A stretch of DNA of 64,000 bases from Neolewinella persica DSM 23188 (lineage in GTDB: Bacteria; Bacteroidota; Bacteroidia; Chitinophagales; Saprospiraceae), in the NCBI RefSeq assembly GCF_000373105.1, contig NZ_KB890458.1, positions 62,001-126,000 of the forward strand. Direction: 5' to 3'. Shown one piece after another: positions 1 through 10,495 of this stretch. Each line of letters opens with the position of its first letter. Position 1 is the stretch's first letter. The translations under genes and the position numbers were made by a program. The notes beneath the pieces were generated by a model. The model did no database searches and was not told the DNA's origin. It saw only the letters and a program-made list of their open reading frames with translations.

Positions 1-339
1 GGAGTACTCGCCGGCATGCCCTCCTTGCCTTCCTTCCCCGACGTAAGCATAATCCGTAAGCCTGCCGTTCAGCCAATCGATTTGTTCGGGGAGGCCTTCC
101 TGGGTGCCCATGACGTCGGGAGCATGAAATTCAACCTGGCTGGCCAGGAACTCCTTACGCTCCGGCCAGGCATTTTTACCGTCATTGGGCGTATTGAGCC
201 TGATGTTATAGGTCATGACCTTCAAACGCTGCTCTCCATCATCTTCACACTGCACCTGCGCGCCGCCGCCCAAAGGACAAAGGAAGAAGAGGAGAAGGAA
301 TAAAAGGGAGCCGTGCACCCGAAAAAAATTGATCGACAT
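1..339 (-). CDS. endonuclease/exonuclease/phosphatase-family protein, 5' part only
   Basis: N-terminal 113 codons of a secreted EEP-superfamily (DNase I-like fold) protein; the rest lies beyond the window edge. The translation starts with a hydrophobic signal peptide (F-R-V-H then a Leu/Phe run, ending near GGGAQ). It continues with the EEP opening strand KVMTYNIRLN, the NAWPERK motif and the metal-binding Glu in MGTQEGLPEQ. In this family these residues bind the divalent metal used for phosphoester hydrolysis; extracellular Bacteroidota members often act on nucleic acids, sugar phosphates or phospholipids. It lies 98 bp downstream of susD on the same strand, so it is probably the third gene of the SusCD operon and works on the surface or in the periplasm. 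The ATG is the only start that retains the signal peptide. The substrate cannot be told. Confidence 0.82.
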   Translation of the reverse strand, partial: MSINFFRVHGSLLFLLLFFLCPLGGGAQVQCEDDGEQRLKVMTYNIRLNTPNDGKNAWPERKEFLASQVEFHAPDVMGTQEGLPEQIDWLNGRLTDYAYVGEGRQGGHAGEYS

Positions 340-437
340 AACTTGACATTTTACGGTTCAGGGAAGCTGGAAGACTCCTTAGAGTACTTCTCCATCAGCG
401 TGCTTCCAACTATGGACTTCCGACTACGAATTACTCT

Positions 438-2024
438 CTAGTAACCTTCATTCTGCGGGTAATTGGGACCCAGTAAATCTAATTCCGCTTCCGGAATTAC
501 CCAGTTTACGTGTTCAGGCTGGATCCGCTCCCGGGCAAAATTCACCAGGTTGTCGTTGGCGGCATGGTCACGGATGTAGTCAACCAGTACGCCCATGCGC
601 TTCAGCGTATACCAGCGCTGCCCCTCGAAGAACAATTCGCGGGCCCGTTCATCCAGCAGTATTTCCTGGTTGATCTCGGTGAAAGGTGCTGCTCCCGCCC
701 GGTTACGGATGGCATTGATCCGATCTAGCGCCATAGGGGTGTTGCCCTGGCGCATATGTGCCTCGGCGGAAATCAGGTAGGTCTCGGCCAGGCGGTAAAC
801 AATGATGTTCTTGATGGTATTGGCTTCGTTCGGGTCTGCGTCCCGCTGCTGGAATTTAAGGACCCCAGGATTCATCGTTTTGTAATACTGGGTATAAATA
901 TTGGAGTTGGGGCTGTCGCGTTCATATATCTTTATGGTGTCACCGATCGAAACGCCGTCCGGAAGATTTGTCGGATCATTATATATGTAAGCCGAAATCA
1001 TGTAGGTATTGTCGTCTCGGGTATCTCCCGGATCTTCGGCCAATAAGTCGACGAGGTAGTTGTTCGGGATAAGTAAAGCAGCACCACGTCCGCCATTTTC
1101 GTTGGAGCGAGTGATGCCTGGGATTTCGAAGTAATTGGCCACCAGGTTGAAGTGGATTTGGTTGCGGCTGCCACCACCGATTGCCCCATCCTCGAACTGG
1201 ATGGCAAAAAGCGTTTCCGAATTATTCAGATCACCGGCGAATACGTCGCGGGTATTCGGTATCAGGGCGTAATTCTCGTTGCCGATCACTGCTTCGGATT
1301 GGGTGATGGCCTCCGGCCAGTCTTCTTGCCACATAGCGGTCTTTGCCCGCAGGTGCCTGGCGGATGCCTGGGTCCACCGGCCAAAATCGGGCGTGGTCCA
1401 GGCAAGGTTTTCAATAGCAAAATCAAGGTCGGAATTGATCAGCGCGAATATCTCTTCGGGCGAACTTTTGTCCTGCGGTACGTCAAATACATTCTCCGGC
1501 GTAGTTGGCTCGGTAGTAATGAAGATGTTGTTGAATAACCGATAAAGGGTAAAGTAAGAATTTGCCCGCATCGCCCGGGCTTCCCCCAATATTTGGTTCT
1601 TTCGTCCCGCTTCACTTGTCGGAAACGTTACTTTCTCCGCCCCGGCAATGACCGCATTAGCACGGTCGATTACCCGATAGTGATTACGCCAGTAATGGCT
1701 GTAACCTCCCAGTCCGCCGGTGGTCAGGTCTCTGCCCCATCCCAGACGGGCATAGAGGGCTACTTCACCTGCCCGGCCTGCGGTCAGGTCAGATTTGGCC
1801 TGAATGATCAAGGCACGGTGATCGTTGTTGCCGGCACCGCGCTCGATATAGGACCGGTTAAGGTTGTAAAGTCCGACCACTGCATTCTCCAACCCTTCCG
1901 GGCTATTGTACAGGAAGTCTGCCGAGGTCTCGGAAAGAAGTTCATCTTTAAGAAACTCCTGGCAGGAGAACATCAGGAAAAGTAATGGCACAATTGCCAG
2001 AACTGCTTTGGTGAAAAGTTTCAT
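438..2024 (-). CDS. RagB/SusD-family nutrient-binding outer membrane lipoprotein
   Basis: Surface lipoprotein that captures oligosaccharide or another ligand and lids the SusC-type TonB-dependent transporter encoded just upstream. A lipoprotein signal peptide with lipobox FMFSC-like (LMFS-C, Cys21) is followed by the typical SusD start QEFLKDELLSETSADF. The first half holds the TPR-like helices (LGEARAMRANSYFTLYRLF). The C-terminal half ends with the family hallmark around AETYLISAEAHMRQG, the INAIRNRAGA segment and the ELFFEGQRWYTLKRMG stretch. At 528 residues it is a normal length. It is separated from susC by 75 bp, so the two are co-transcribed. No sigma/anti-sigma pair or hybrid two-component regulator lies beside it, so the inducing substrate is unknown; GH1 and GH3 glucosidases in the window suggest a beta-glucoside, which is inference only. 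Confidence 0.95.
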   Translation of the reverse strand: MKLFTKAVLAIVPLLFLMFSCQEFLKDELLSETSADFLYNSPEGLENAVVGLYNLNRSYIERGAGNNDHRALIIQAKSDLTAGRAGEVALYARLGWGRDLTTGGLGGYSHYWRNHYRVIDRANAVIAGAEKVTFPTSEAGRKNQILGEARAMRANSYFTLYRLFNNIFITTEPTTPENVFDVPQDKSSPEEIFALINSDLDFAIENLAWTTPDFGRWTQASARHLRAKTAMWQEDWPEAITQSEAVIGNENYALIPNTRDVFAGDLNNSETLFAIQFEDGAIGGGSRNQIHFNLVANYFEIPGITRSNENGGRGAALLIPNNYLVDLLAEDPGDTRDDNTYMISAYIYNDPTNLPDGVSIGDTIKIYERDSPNSNIYTQYYKTMNPGVLKFQQRDADPNEANTIKNIIVYRLAETYLISAEAHMRQGNTPMALDRINAIRNRAGAAPFTEINQEILLDERARELFFEGQRWYTLKRMGVLVDYIRDHAANDNLVNFARERIQPEHVNWVIPEAELDLLGPNYPQNEGY

Positions 2025-2099
2025 TGTTTTATGTTTTTCGCCTGAAGGCGGTAGCGTAAAGGAAGTAAGGAGTAAAGAAGGAAAAGGGAAGCTTATCCC

Positions 2100-5069
2100 T
2101 TAAAAGCCAACTTTAAGGCCGAAGGTGTAACCCTTGGCGTCCGGGAATGCTCCGGGGTTAGTTTCCGGGCTGTAAGAAAGATATTCTGTATCGGTGAACA
2201 GGTTGGTACCGGTGAAGTAGACTTTTGTCGTCTTCAGACCAATTTTACTAACTAGGTCAGCGGGGAGATTATATCCCAGCGTGAGCGTGCGCAAACGCAG
2301 GTAACTGGCATCATCTACTGCCAGAGCGAAAAGGTTACTTGGCGTTCCGGGGCGTGGGCGTGGCGCAGTATTACTTGGGTTTTCGGGAGTGAAATAGTCG
2401 CGAGCGATGCCGTTGCGCGAGCCCTGTAGTGTTCCACCAAGGGCAAAATCAGCGAGATAGGGATTTGATTTGAGGGCTCCGCTGACGAAGTAAACGTCTG
2501 CAAATAAGTCAAATCCTTTCCAGGCCAGACTGGTATTTAGCGAGCCGTACCAATCGGGGTTTTCCCGGAAGATCATCAGGTCATCGTCGGTGATCATACC
2601 GTCGTTATTTAGATCTTGCACCCGGATGTCACCGACGATCGCATCAGGCTGGGAGGACGCGGCGATCTCTTCCTCGTTCTGGAAGATGCCGTCAAAAACC
2701 CGTTGGCGGATATTGTCAATTGGCTCACCAATGAAGAGCCCCTGAGACACAAAGTCAATCGGCACGCCCTGATCGTCCACACTGCCATCAAGACTGATGA
2801 TTTTGTTACGGTTTTGGGACCATACCGCGCCGATGTTCCAACGAAGAGCTTCATTGCGTACCAGGTCGTAGCTCAGCGTAAGTTCAACACCACTATTTTC
2901 TACTTCCCCGATGTTGAAGCGGGTAACTTCGAAGCCAGTGGTGCCGGCCAGTACGCGGTCCAGCAGGAAGTCCGTTGTGCTGGAACGGTAATACTCTGCG
3001 GAGCCCTTCAGGCGATTATTCCACAGGCCGAAATCAATGCCAGTATTCAGCGTAGTGGTGGTTTCCCACTTCAGGTTCGGGTTGGGCAACCGGCTCAGGG
3101 GAGCGAAACCACCAGCGGAGGTCCCACCGAACGTATAAGGAAGGTCATCCGCCAAACCAAGGGACTCGGATGGGTTGATACCCTCGTTGCCCGTAGCGCC
3201 GTAGCTGACCCGGAGCTTCAGTTGAGTAATGGCTTTAGAATCGCTAAGGAAGGATTCTTCGTGCATTTTCCAGGCGACCGCAGCTGCTGGGAAATAACCC
3301 CACTTGTTGTTCTCTGAAAAAACGCTTGAACCATCGGCCCGCATTGTCAGGGTCAGCAAATAGCGGTTTTTAAGGTTGTAGCGGGCACGGCCGAGGAAGG
3401 AGACGAGGCGGCGGCGGCTGACGTCGCGCGTTGTGCCACGGATCTCACTGGCGTTGCCATTGAAACCAAGAGCGTCGTTAGGGAAGCCGGACTTGGTAAT
3501 GCTACTTTCTTCGTTATTTCGCTGGTTGGTTGCCTGTACGAAGAGGAAGTCGAGCACATTGTTTTTGTTGATCGTCGGGCTGTAGTTGACAATGTTCTCC
3601 AACAGAAACTCACGATAGAACTCATTGCCCAGTGTTGCCAGCCCCTGGATGTCAGCATCTCCTTCGGAGTGTTCGGTGGAGCGGTAGATACCCTGGTTGG
3701 CCGCTCGGTTACGGAAGAAGGTGTTGAGCTTGTAGCTTAAGCCGGGGAGAAGTTCGTAGTTGCCAACGAAGTTCAGGTCAATCAGCGTCGTCTCAATCTG
3801 ATTGTCAGATTCCCGGATATTCCAAAGGGGGTTCACGGTCGTAGAGCCTTCTCCAAGCGGGAATTTGGTTACGTTCCCATCCTCGTCGAAGGGGCGGGCA
3901 AGAGGAGAAATGGTAATGTAATTGATCGAGCCGGACTCTCGGTCCTGATCGCTTTTTTGAAAGTTGACGTTGGCCTGAAGGCTCATTTTACTGTTGATCT
4001 TCTGGTCTACGTTGAGGCGTACGGCCCCCCTTCGGAAACCAGAAGTAGGGATGATGCCATCCTGATCAAAATAGTTGAAGCTGGAATAGAACTTGGTGCT
4101 TTCGCTACCACCGGCCAGGGTAAGCGCGTGGCTCTGGATTACGGCGTTTTTAATCAAAAGGTCCTCCCAATCTACAAAGGAGCCCTCTTCTAACGATTGC
4201 AGTTCCTGTGGTTCGAAAATGATGTTGTCGTCGAAGTATTCGTCGTTATTTTCAGTTCGTTGTGCTTCGCGGCGAAGCTGCGCAAACTCAGGCCCAGTGA
4301 AGAGCTCGAAATTTTTGGTCAGTTTCTGTGTGGTGGTGTAGCCGTGGTAGTTCACCACGAGTTTGCCTGCTTTACCACGCCGGGTGGTGATCAAAATGAC
4401 CCCGTTGGCCGCCCTGGCACCATAAATGGCCTGGCTGGAGGCATCTTTGAGTACCTCAATGGACGTGATGTCTTCCGGAGCAACGTCGTTGATGTTGTCA
4501 TAAGGAACGCCGTCAACGATGATCAACGGATCGTTGCCTACCAGGGAAACCTTCCCCCGAATAACGATATTCGAATTTCCTCCCGGGCGCGCATCAGCCA
4601 GGTTGACCTGTACTCCGGCTGCACGGCCGCGCAGCATTTCGCTTACGTTCGTGGTCGGAATCGCAGTGGCTTCATCAATGTCAACGCTCGAAACAGCGCC
4701 CACCACGTCGCTTTTCTTAACGGTTCCGTAGCCTACGACCACCACTTCATTGAGCAGGTTGGCATCTTCCCCCAGCCGAACAATGATCGGACCTTCACCG
4801 ATGGTAACCTCCTGAGTCGCATAGCCGAGGTAGGAGACAATCAGCGTATTAATTCCCTCGGGAACTGACAAGGTGAATTTTCCGTCGAGGTCGGTTATCG
4901 CACCGGAACTGGTTCCTTTTGCAAGAATACTGGCAGCAATCAGTGGTTCGTCGTTTTCGTCGGTTACCGTGCCGCTAACCGTCCGCTGGGCGCAGACGGA
5001 AAGGGTTAGTAATAAAGCAGTGAGCAACATCCCCAGGCGGGGTGCACAAAAAAGGAAAATCTGTTTCAT
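2100..5069 (-). CDS. SusC/RagA-family TonB-dependent outer membrane transporter
   Basis: Outer membrane beta-barrel that imports the ligand held by the SusD partner, energised by TonB-ExbBD. After a signal peptide (start MKQIFLFCAP, ending SVCAQ) comes a carboxypeptidase-regulatory-like beta-sandwich (RTVSGTVTDENDEPL through VSYLGYATQEV). Then comes the SusC TonB-box region NEVVVVGYGTVKKSDV, the plug with DPLIIVDGVPY and the IEVLKDASSQAIYGARAANG hallmark, and the 22-strand barrel ending in the aromatic GLKVGF. About 989 residues is standard. I chose the internal ATG because upstream in-frame codons add only non-signal sequence. It is the first gene of the operon susC-susD-EEP. Confidence 0.96.
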   Translation of the reverse strand: MKQIFLFCAPRLGMLLTALLLTLSVCAQRTVSGTVTDENDEPLIAASILAKGTSSGAITDLDGKFTLSVPEGINTLIVSYLGYATQEVTIGEGPIIVRLGEDANLLNEVVVVGYGTVKKSDVVGAVSSVDIDEATAIPTTNVSEMLRGRAAGVQVNLADARPGGNSNIVIRGKVSLVGNDPLIIVDGVPYDNINDVAPEDITSIEVLKDASSQAIYGARAANGVILITTRRGKAGKLVVNYHGYTTTQKLTKNFELFTGPEFAQLRREAQRTENNDEYFDDNIIFEPQELQSLEEGSFVDWEDLLIKNAVIQSHALTLAGGSESTKFYSSFNYFDQDGIIPTSGFRRGAVRLNVDQKINSKMSLQANVNFQKSDQDRESGSINYITISPLARPFDEDGNVTKFPLGEGSTTVNPLWNIRESDNQIETTLIDLNFVGNYELLPGLSYKLNTFFRNRAANQGIYRSTEHSEGDADIQGLATLGNEFYREFLLENIVNYSPTINKNNVLDFLFVQATNQRNNEESSITKSGFPNDALGFNGNASEIRGTTRDVSRRRLVSFLGRARYNLKNRYLLTLTMRADGSSVFSENNKWGYFPAAAVAWKMHEESFLSDSKAITQLKLRVSYGATGNEGINPSESLGLADDLPYTFGGTSAGGFAPLSRLPNPNLKWETTTTLNTGIDFGLWNNRLKGSAEYYRSSTTDFLLDRVLAGTTGFEVTRFNIGEVENSGVELTLSYDLVRNEALRWNIGAVWSQNRNKIISLDGSVDDQGVPIDFVSQGLFIGEPIDNIRQRVFDGIFQNEEEIAASSQPDAIVGDIRVQDLNNDGMITDDDLMIFRENPDWYGSLNTSLAWKGFDLFADVYFVSGALKSNPYLADFALGGTLQGSRNGIARDYFTPENPSNTAPRPRPGTPSNLFALAVDDASYLRLRTLTLGYNLPADLVSKIGLKTTKVYFTGTNLFTDTEYLSYSPETNPGAFPDAKGYTFGLKVGF

Positions 5070-5195
5070 ATGACTAGTGTTATTGAAAATCAGCCGTAAA
5101 TATCTAAAGTACAAAGTAAATTGATAGACGCCTAAAGTTACCTTTTAGTTACTAAATGATCGACTCCTTATTGCTCGACCAGGTTTAAACCTATT

Positions 5196-5212
5196 GCACC
5201 TGCGTACGCGCC
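5196..5212 (+). repeat. dispersed 17-mer GCACCTGCGNNCGCGCC, copy 1
   Basis: Exact copy (variable pair TA) in the divergent gap between susC and the GldM-like gene, preceded by TT. It belongs to a family of seven exact and four one-mismatch copies found across the window. Confidence 0.8.
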
Positions 5213-5274
5213 CAGAATCCTTAACACAGCAACACATGCTTTGGCCCACCGTTATTTTTTGAAACCCACCTTCC

Positions 5275-6138
5275 ATGTCTCTTCGTTATGCACTGGCCTT
5301 AGTTGTCCTCATCCTTGCCCAATTTTGTACAATTTATGCCTGGCAGCAATACGAGCGGAACGAAGAATTAACTGTAATTACGTCTAGCCTGCTGGCTGCC
5401 CACGAGATGGCCATTACCGGCCAGGAAGAGCTACTGGAGGCAGACATAAGAAGCTACGAGGAATTAATGAAGGACGATACCAAGGCTCGGTTCTTGCCAC
5501 TTTTGCGCTTCGTGACCGAAAACCATGCTGCTTATCAAGCACTGATCAACGGCGAAGACGAGCACAGCTTCCGGGAGGAATCCATTGCGCTTATTGAGAC
5601 GGTTTCTGCAGATTATGAGGCGATGATGATGACCCATCATGGATCAATGGATCTGAACGAGGAGGAAGCTAAAATCAAATGTAACAGGACTATGGAGTTC
5701 GCGGCAGAATCTCGGGCTCAGCTAGGCGCCATCTCCCAGGATCTTCATCCTGCATTACAATGCGATGTGGTACGGATTATTACCCTGAATTACCTCCAGA
5801 AGACACTATTCGACGCCATGGCAACAAGTTCTGACCGTGCCATTATTTTTGACCAATTCTTCCCGGTCTTCATGGCAGACCGCTGCGCCTATGAACGAGG
5901 AGACTCCCTCAATGCCCGGGTAGCCGTCGGCAGCTACAGTAATTCTCTTGACCCGGCGAACGTGAAACTCACCGTCGATGGGCAGGAACTTAAAATCGGC
6001 CCCGATGGTACGGCAAGATTCAAGGCTCCGGCGGGGAGGCGTGGTGAGCATTCGCTGGAAACCAAGGTTGTCGTCTCAAATCCGCTGACCGGTGAGGTGA
6101 AAATTGGGGCCGGATCGTTCAGTTACCGAGTGGAGTAA
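5275..6138 (+). CDS. short GldM-like inner-membrane/periplasmic protein
   Basis: 287-residue protein with one N-terminal transmembrane helix (about 5-24, ALALVVLILAQFCTIYAW). A long all-helical periplasmic section follows (about 30-200), then one immunoglobulin-like beta domain (about 205-287, with SLNARVAVGSYSNSL and HSLETKVVVSNPLTGEVKIG). The order TM-helical bundle-Ig domain matches the first half of GldM, the T9SS/gliding motor shaft protein, whose usual length is about 510 residues with three Ig-like domains. This copy ends after the first Ig domain and is not beside gldK, gldL or gldN. It could be a truncated paralogue that modulates the motor, or a separate adaptor; this is inferred from fold pattern, not from a search. 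It reads divergently from susC and ends 5 bp before the convergent GH1 gene. Confidence 0.6.
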   Translation: MSLRYALALVVLILAQFCTIYAWQQYERNEELTVITSSLLAAHEMAITGQEELLEADIRSYEELMKDDTKARFLPLLRFVTENHAAYQALINGEDEHSFREESIALIETVSADYEAMMMTHHGSMDLNEEEAKIKCNRTMEFAAESRAQLGAISQDLHPALQCDVVRIITLNYLQKTLFDAMATSSDRAIIFDQFFPVFMADRCAYERGDSLNARVAVGSYSNSLDPANVKLTVDGQELKIGPDGTARFKAPAGRRGEHSLETKVVVSNPLTGEVKIGAGSFSYRVE

Positions 6139-6143
6139 GTGCT

Positions 6144-7598
<1,455 letters not shown>

Positions 7599-7639
7599 TC
7601 ACTAGAATTATTTGTTGAGTTTGACCCCTTGCTATGTCC

Positions 7640-7697
7640 TGAAGGCTGACGCTTGATACCTGAATTCTGATCCTTGAAACCTAACTACTGAAACCTG
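7640..7697. repeat. iterated CTGAA-word repeat at a gene 3' end
   Basis: Degenerate runs of words such as CTGAATTCTGA and CTGAAACCTGA, overlapping the stop codon of the following minus-strand lipoprotein gene. It is the same word family as at 9440-9640, 17190-17325 and 28978-29065. Confidence 0.5.
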
Positions 7698-8434
7698 ATC
7701 AATACCTGGCTGCTTCGTTTCAGATCACTAATCTCACTTAACTCGATCTTGCACTTTAGTGAGCGACGATCAGGACTGATGATGATGTTGGGTTGGTCTA
7801 CTGACTTAATACGCTCGGCGAAATGAACGGTAAGTAGCATGGTGGCACTGCCCATCTCGGAACTGAAGGCCTGATATTCCTTAAAATCCATGCTGAAGAG
7901 GTCCACATTAAGAATGTTCCAGCGAATTTCTTTACGACTGACCCTGCTGAAAGTATTCGGGATGTATTTGAAATACCATTTGGTACCGTCTGAGAGCTGG
8001 TCCAACAGAAGATTGTACGCTTGCTTATCTCCGATCTGTGGCTGGTCGCTGTTGAAGTTGAACGAGACGCGTAGATACTTGTCGTCCTGCTCCATCTTAT
8101 AGTTGCTGATATTGTCAAGCTCAGCAAAAAGCTGTTCTATGATGGCAATATCCGTTCCGGCATCACCCATGGCTTCCATCAAGCCGGCACGAATGGCTTC
8201 TTCCGTGATTTCGTCCTCTTCTTTCGGGAGGTCAATAGTGTCCTCCTTTTCATCTTCCAGTGTATCCTCCTCCCAGGAGTCCTCCAGGCTATCGTCCATA
8301 AAGCCATTGGTGTCAGGCAATTCGAATTCAATGACTTTAGTGCCAGAAAGGTCTTTATTCAGGGTGATGGTTTCGCCAACGGTACAGCTGCACAAGCAGC
8401 TGGCGAGCAGGAGTAAGAGGCATAAATGGCGCAT
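7685..8434 (-). CDS. lipoprotein of unknown function
   Basis: 249-residue SPII lipoprotein: a Leu-rich signal with lipobox LCS-C (Cys17) followed by TVGETITLNKDL. Residues about 40-75 form a very acidic linker rich in Asp and Glu, after which a mixed alpha/beta domain follows (NYKMEQDDKYLRVSFNF, GTKWYFKYIPNTF, LLTVHFAERIKSV). I do not recognise the family. The pattern of a lipidated start, an initial beta strand (TKVIEFELPD) and repeated hydrophobic strands suggests a periplasmic or outer-membrane beta-sandwich. It lies 76 bp downstream of RNase Z on the same strand and 153 bp upstream of GH1. Its 3' end runs into a word-repeat element. Confidence 0.7.
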   Translation of the reverse strand: MRHLCLLLLLASCLCSCTVGETITLNKDLSGTKVIEFELPDTNGFMDDSLEDSWEEDTLEDEKEDTIDLPKEEDEITEEAIRAGLMEAMGDAGTDIAIIEQLFAELDNISNYKMEQDDKYLRVSFNFNSDQPQIGDKQAYNLLLDQLSDGTKWYFKYIPNTFSRVSRKEIRWNILNVDLFSMDFKEYQAFSSEMGSATMLLTVHFAERIKSVDQPNIIISPDRRSLKCKIELSEISDLKRSSQVLIRFQ

Positions 8435-8509
8435 AATTTGAATGTCTTGGTGGTAAAAGGGGGAAGATAAGTTATTTGTATGGGCGGCCTAACATTTAGG
8501 CAAACCCTG

Positions 8510-9436
8510 CTACCTACTGGTAAAGGGAACCTCAATCCGCCACAAATCGTCCCCCGCGTGGCTATTGGAGAAGATGGTTCTTGCCTCTTGTTCGTGTGCA
8601 GCCCCGTTTTCGTACCGGGTGCTGAAGTGTCCCATCACCAGCTGTCCGACCCCGGCATCTCGGGCAATTGTTGCCGCCTGTTCGGCGGTGGAGTGACCTT
8701 TTAGGGAAGCATCTTCCGCCATGTCTTGCAGGAAAGTGGCTTCGTGGTATAACAGGTCTGTGCCACTTATAAAGTTAGTTAATTCAGGGAAATAGATGGT
8801 GTCTGAGCAGTGTGCGTAGCTGCGGGGTGGGGGAGGCGGCGTGGTTAGTTGGTCGTTGGGGATGACCTTGCCGTCAGGCAACTGATAATTTCCTCCTGCC
8901 TTGATATCCCTGATGGCTGGCCAGGGGATGTCGTATTGTGCGATAGCATCCTTACGAATATTGGCTTCGCGTGGCTTTTCACGCAGCAGGTAACCATTGG
9001 TGGGGATCCGGTGCCGGAGTGGGAAGGCCAGGATTTCCAGATCACCACTGATGTGCAAAGGCTCAAGGGAAGTGGCGTGAAAAGTATGAAAGGTGACTTC
9101 GAAGGGTAAGTCGTATTTATCCATTTCCAGCATAGCACTCAGGCGCGGCCGCAGGTGCTGGGGGGAGGTAATGGAGAGCGGGGCGGTACGTCCGTTGAGC
9201 CCGAGGCTGGAGAGTAAACCCGGTAGTCCGAAGAAGTGGTCGCCATGTAAATGAGTAAGGAGGATGTGGGAAACTTTCCCCATCCCCAGACCAGCCAGCA
9301 TCAGCTGGCGCTGTGTCCCTTCTCCGCAATCGATCAATACATCCGTTGTGTCCGTTCGCAGCATCGCCGCAGAGCAGTTGCGGGTAGTGGTAGGGACGCC
9401 ACCAGAGGTGCCTAGGAGGATAAGTTCGAAACGCAA
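8510..9436 (-). CDS. rnz: ribonuclease Z (tRNA 3' endonuclease)
   Basis: Metallo-beta-lactamase-fold nuclease that removes the 3' trailer from tRNA precursors. The N terminus MRFELILLGTSGGVPT is diagnostic. The zinc motif HLHGDH lies at about residues 62-67, and further ligands appear in LYHEATFLQD and KGHSTAEQAA, with the final His in VMGHFSTRY. 308 residues is the normal short RNase Z length. The start codon is TTG; it is chosen because it gives exactly the family N terminus. An iterated-word intergenic region and a STAS gene lie upstream on the same strand, a neighbourhood often conserved in Bacteroidota. Confidence 0.95.
   Translation of the reverse strand: MRFELILLGTSGGVPTTTRNCSAAMLRTDTTDVLIDCGEGTQRQLMLAGLGMGKVSHILLTHLHGDHFFGLPGLLSSLGLNGRTAPLSITSPQHLRPRLSAMLEMDKYDLPFEVTFHTFHATSLEPLHISGDLEILAFPLRHRIPTNGYLLREKPREANIRKDAIAQYDIPWPAIRDIKAGGNYQLPDGKVIPNDQLTTPPPPPRSYAHCSDTIYFPELTNFISGTDLLYHEATFLQDMAEDASLKGHSTAEQAATIARDAGVGQLVMGHFSTRYENGAAHEQEARTIFSNSHAGDDLWRIEVPFTSR
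9142..9158 (-). repeat. dispersed 17-mer GCACCTGCGNNCGCGCC, copy 2 (in rnz)
   Basis: Exact copy (variable pair GG on the minus strand), in sense orientation inside rnz, where it encodes HLRPR. It is one of only two exact copies on the minus strand. Confidence 0.7.
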
Positions 9437-9439
9437 TGT

Positions 9440-9640
9440 GAAGTGTTCAGCGGTCAGGGTTCAGTGACCAGTTTTGAGTATTCAGTTTTCAGTAACACGA
9501 GTGATAGGTAACCTTTGCTGTGAAAAGTTCCTTTATCTGCTGAGCCCTGATAACAAAGTATCAAATCAGCGCACTGAATTCTGAGCACTGTCAACTGAAT
9601 CTTAAGAACTGTAACCTGAACCCTGAGTACTGAATCCTGT
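9440..9640. repeat. long imperfect inverted repeat of TTCAG/CTGAA words
   Basis: The left half is dominated by TTCAG-type words (GGGTTCAGTGACC, GTATTCAGTTTTCAG). The right half carries the complementary CTGAA words (CACTGAATTCTGAGC, CCTGAACCCTGAGTACTG). Together they can fold into a long imperfect hairpin at the 3' end of the STAS gene. Confidence 0.6.
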
Positions 9641-10015
9641 CTACTCCTCTCCCTGAAGGTCCCGTTGCAGTTCCTCCATCATGATGAAGTCACTGGATTC
9701 GGAGACCGTTGGTAAAATGGTCAATACGGAGTCTACCTTGGATATTTCCACCAGCCGCTTAACTGCGGGGTGGTCTACACCCGTAACGACGAAGGTGCCG
9801 AGGTTAGACCACAGGCGACGAGCCGTCAGAATGGCGCTAAGGCCAGAACTGTCGACGTAGTGCACGGAACTTAGATCAAGGATAAGGTTAGTGATGCCCT
9901 CGTTGGCGAGGATCACGAATTCCGACTTGAGCTGCGGCGCAACGGCGGAGTTCAGGTTCTCTTCCTCCGGCTTAATGAGCGTATAGCGTTCCTGCTTGTC
10001 GATGCTGAATTTCAT
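9641..10015 (-). CDS. STAS-domain protein (anti-sigma-factor-antagonist-like)
   Basis: Single STAS domain of 124 residues. The start MKFSIDKQERYTLIKP matches the first strand of the SpoIIAA fold. The core SSVHYVDSSGLSAIL contains the conserved Asp-Ser-Ser-Gly phosphorylation site of antagonist proteins, followed by FVVTGVDHPAVKRLVEIS. Such proteins bind anti-sigma kinases or are scaffolds in partner-switching. No kinase or phosphatase partner is next to it. I chose the internal ATG because the 19 upstream codons do not belong to the fold. It lies upstream of rnz on the same strand; the gene pair is common in Bacteroidota, so a link to RNA metabolism is possible. Confidence 0.85.
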   Translation of the reverse strand: MKFSIDKQERYTLIKPEEENLNSAVAPQLKSEFVILANEGITNLILDLSSVHYVDSSGLSAILTARRLWSNLGTFVVTGVDHPAVKRLVEISKVDSVLTILPTVSESSDFIMMEELQRDLQGEE

Positions 10016-10495
10016 GCAAATGTATTTTGGCGCAAAGATAAGTTTTTGCTGTTTATTAGTTAAGACAGGCATAAAGTATGCCAGTTTTGGCGAAACAAAC
10101 CAATAGACTGGGCAATTGTCAGTGTGTTTAGTCGTCCTTTAACCAACTAATTGTGACCTGCATTTGTTTCCTTGGGGAGTTACCGATTGTATAATAATCC
10201 AGGCTCGTGCACAGCTGTCAGGAAACCGGCGAATTGTCAGGTTCTTTTGTCAGGATAAGACGAGTGGCATGTTTATTTCACAAGAGAACGTAACTTTCAC
10301 GAAGTAATGCTCAACTCTGCTCTTCGCAAATTGTCTTTGCACCAGCGGCCGCGCCAAAGCTAAGTAAAGTATACCCCCAGGTCTGGAATCTGGAAAACAG
10401 GTTTCCGAGCACAAATTGCCAATTAGGAATTTTTCCTTTACTTGGTACTTGCGAAGACCGCCCCATCGAACGAAGAATTGTTAAATATCTATAGA
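10016..10495. other. divergent intergenic region, STAS / clpC
   Basis: 480 bp without a supported gene. It must hold the divergent promoters of the STAS-rnz unit and of clpC. A one-mismatch copy of the dispersed 17-mer (10339-10355) lies in it, directly preceded by TGTCTTTG, one base away from the Bacteroidota -7 consensus TAnnTTTG. No CIRCE or CtsR-like inverted repeat was seen upstream of clpC. Confidence 0.4.
10339..10355 (+). repeat. dispersed 17-mer, one-mismatch copy (upstream of clpC)
   Basis: GCACCAGCGGCCGCGCC, one mismatch to the consensus (T to A at position 6), preceded by TTT. It ends 140 bp before the clpC start. Confidence 0.65.

Noticed and set aside
16-303. Plus-strand open frame at the window start
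   Set aside because: The minus strand encodes a clear EEP-family N terminus with signal peptide over the same bases.
5196-5212. 17-mer as a restriction-modification signal (it contains CACCTGC)
   Set aside because: A target of restriction would be depleted, not enriched, and the conserved region is much longer than the recognition core.
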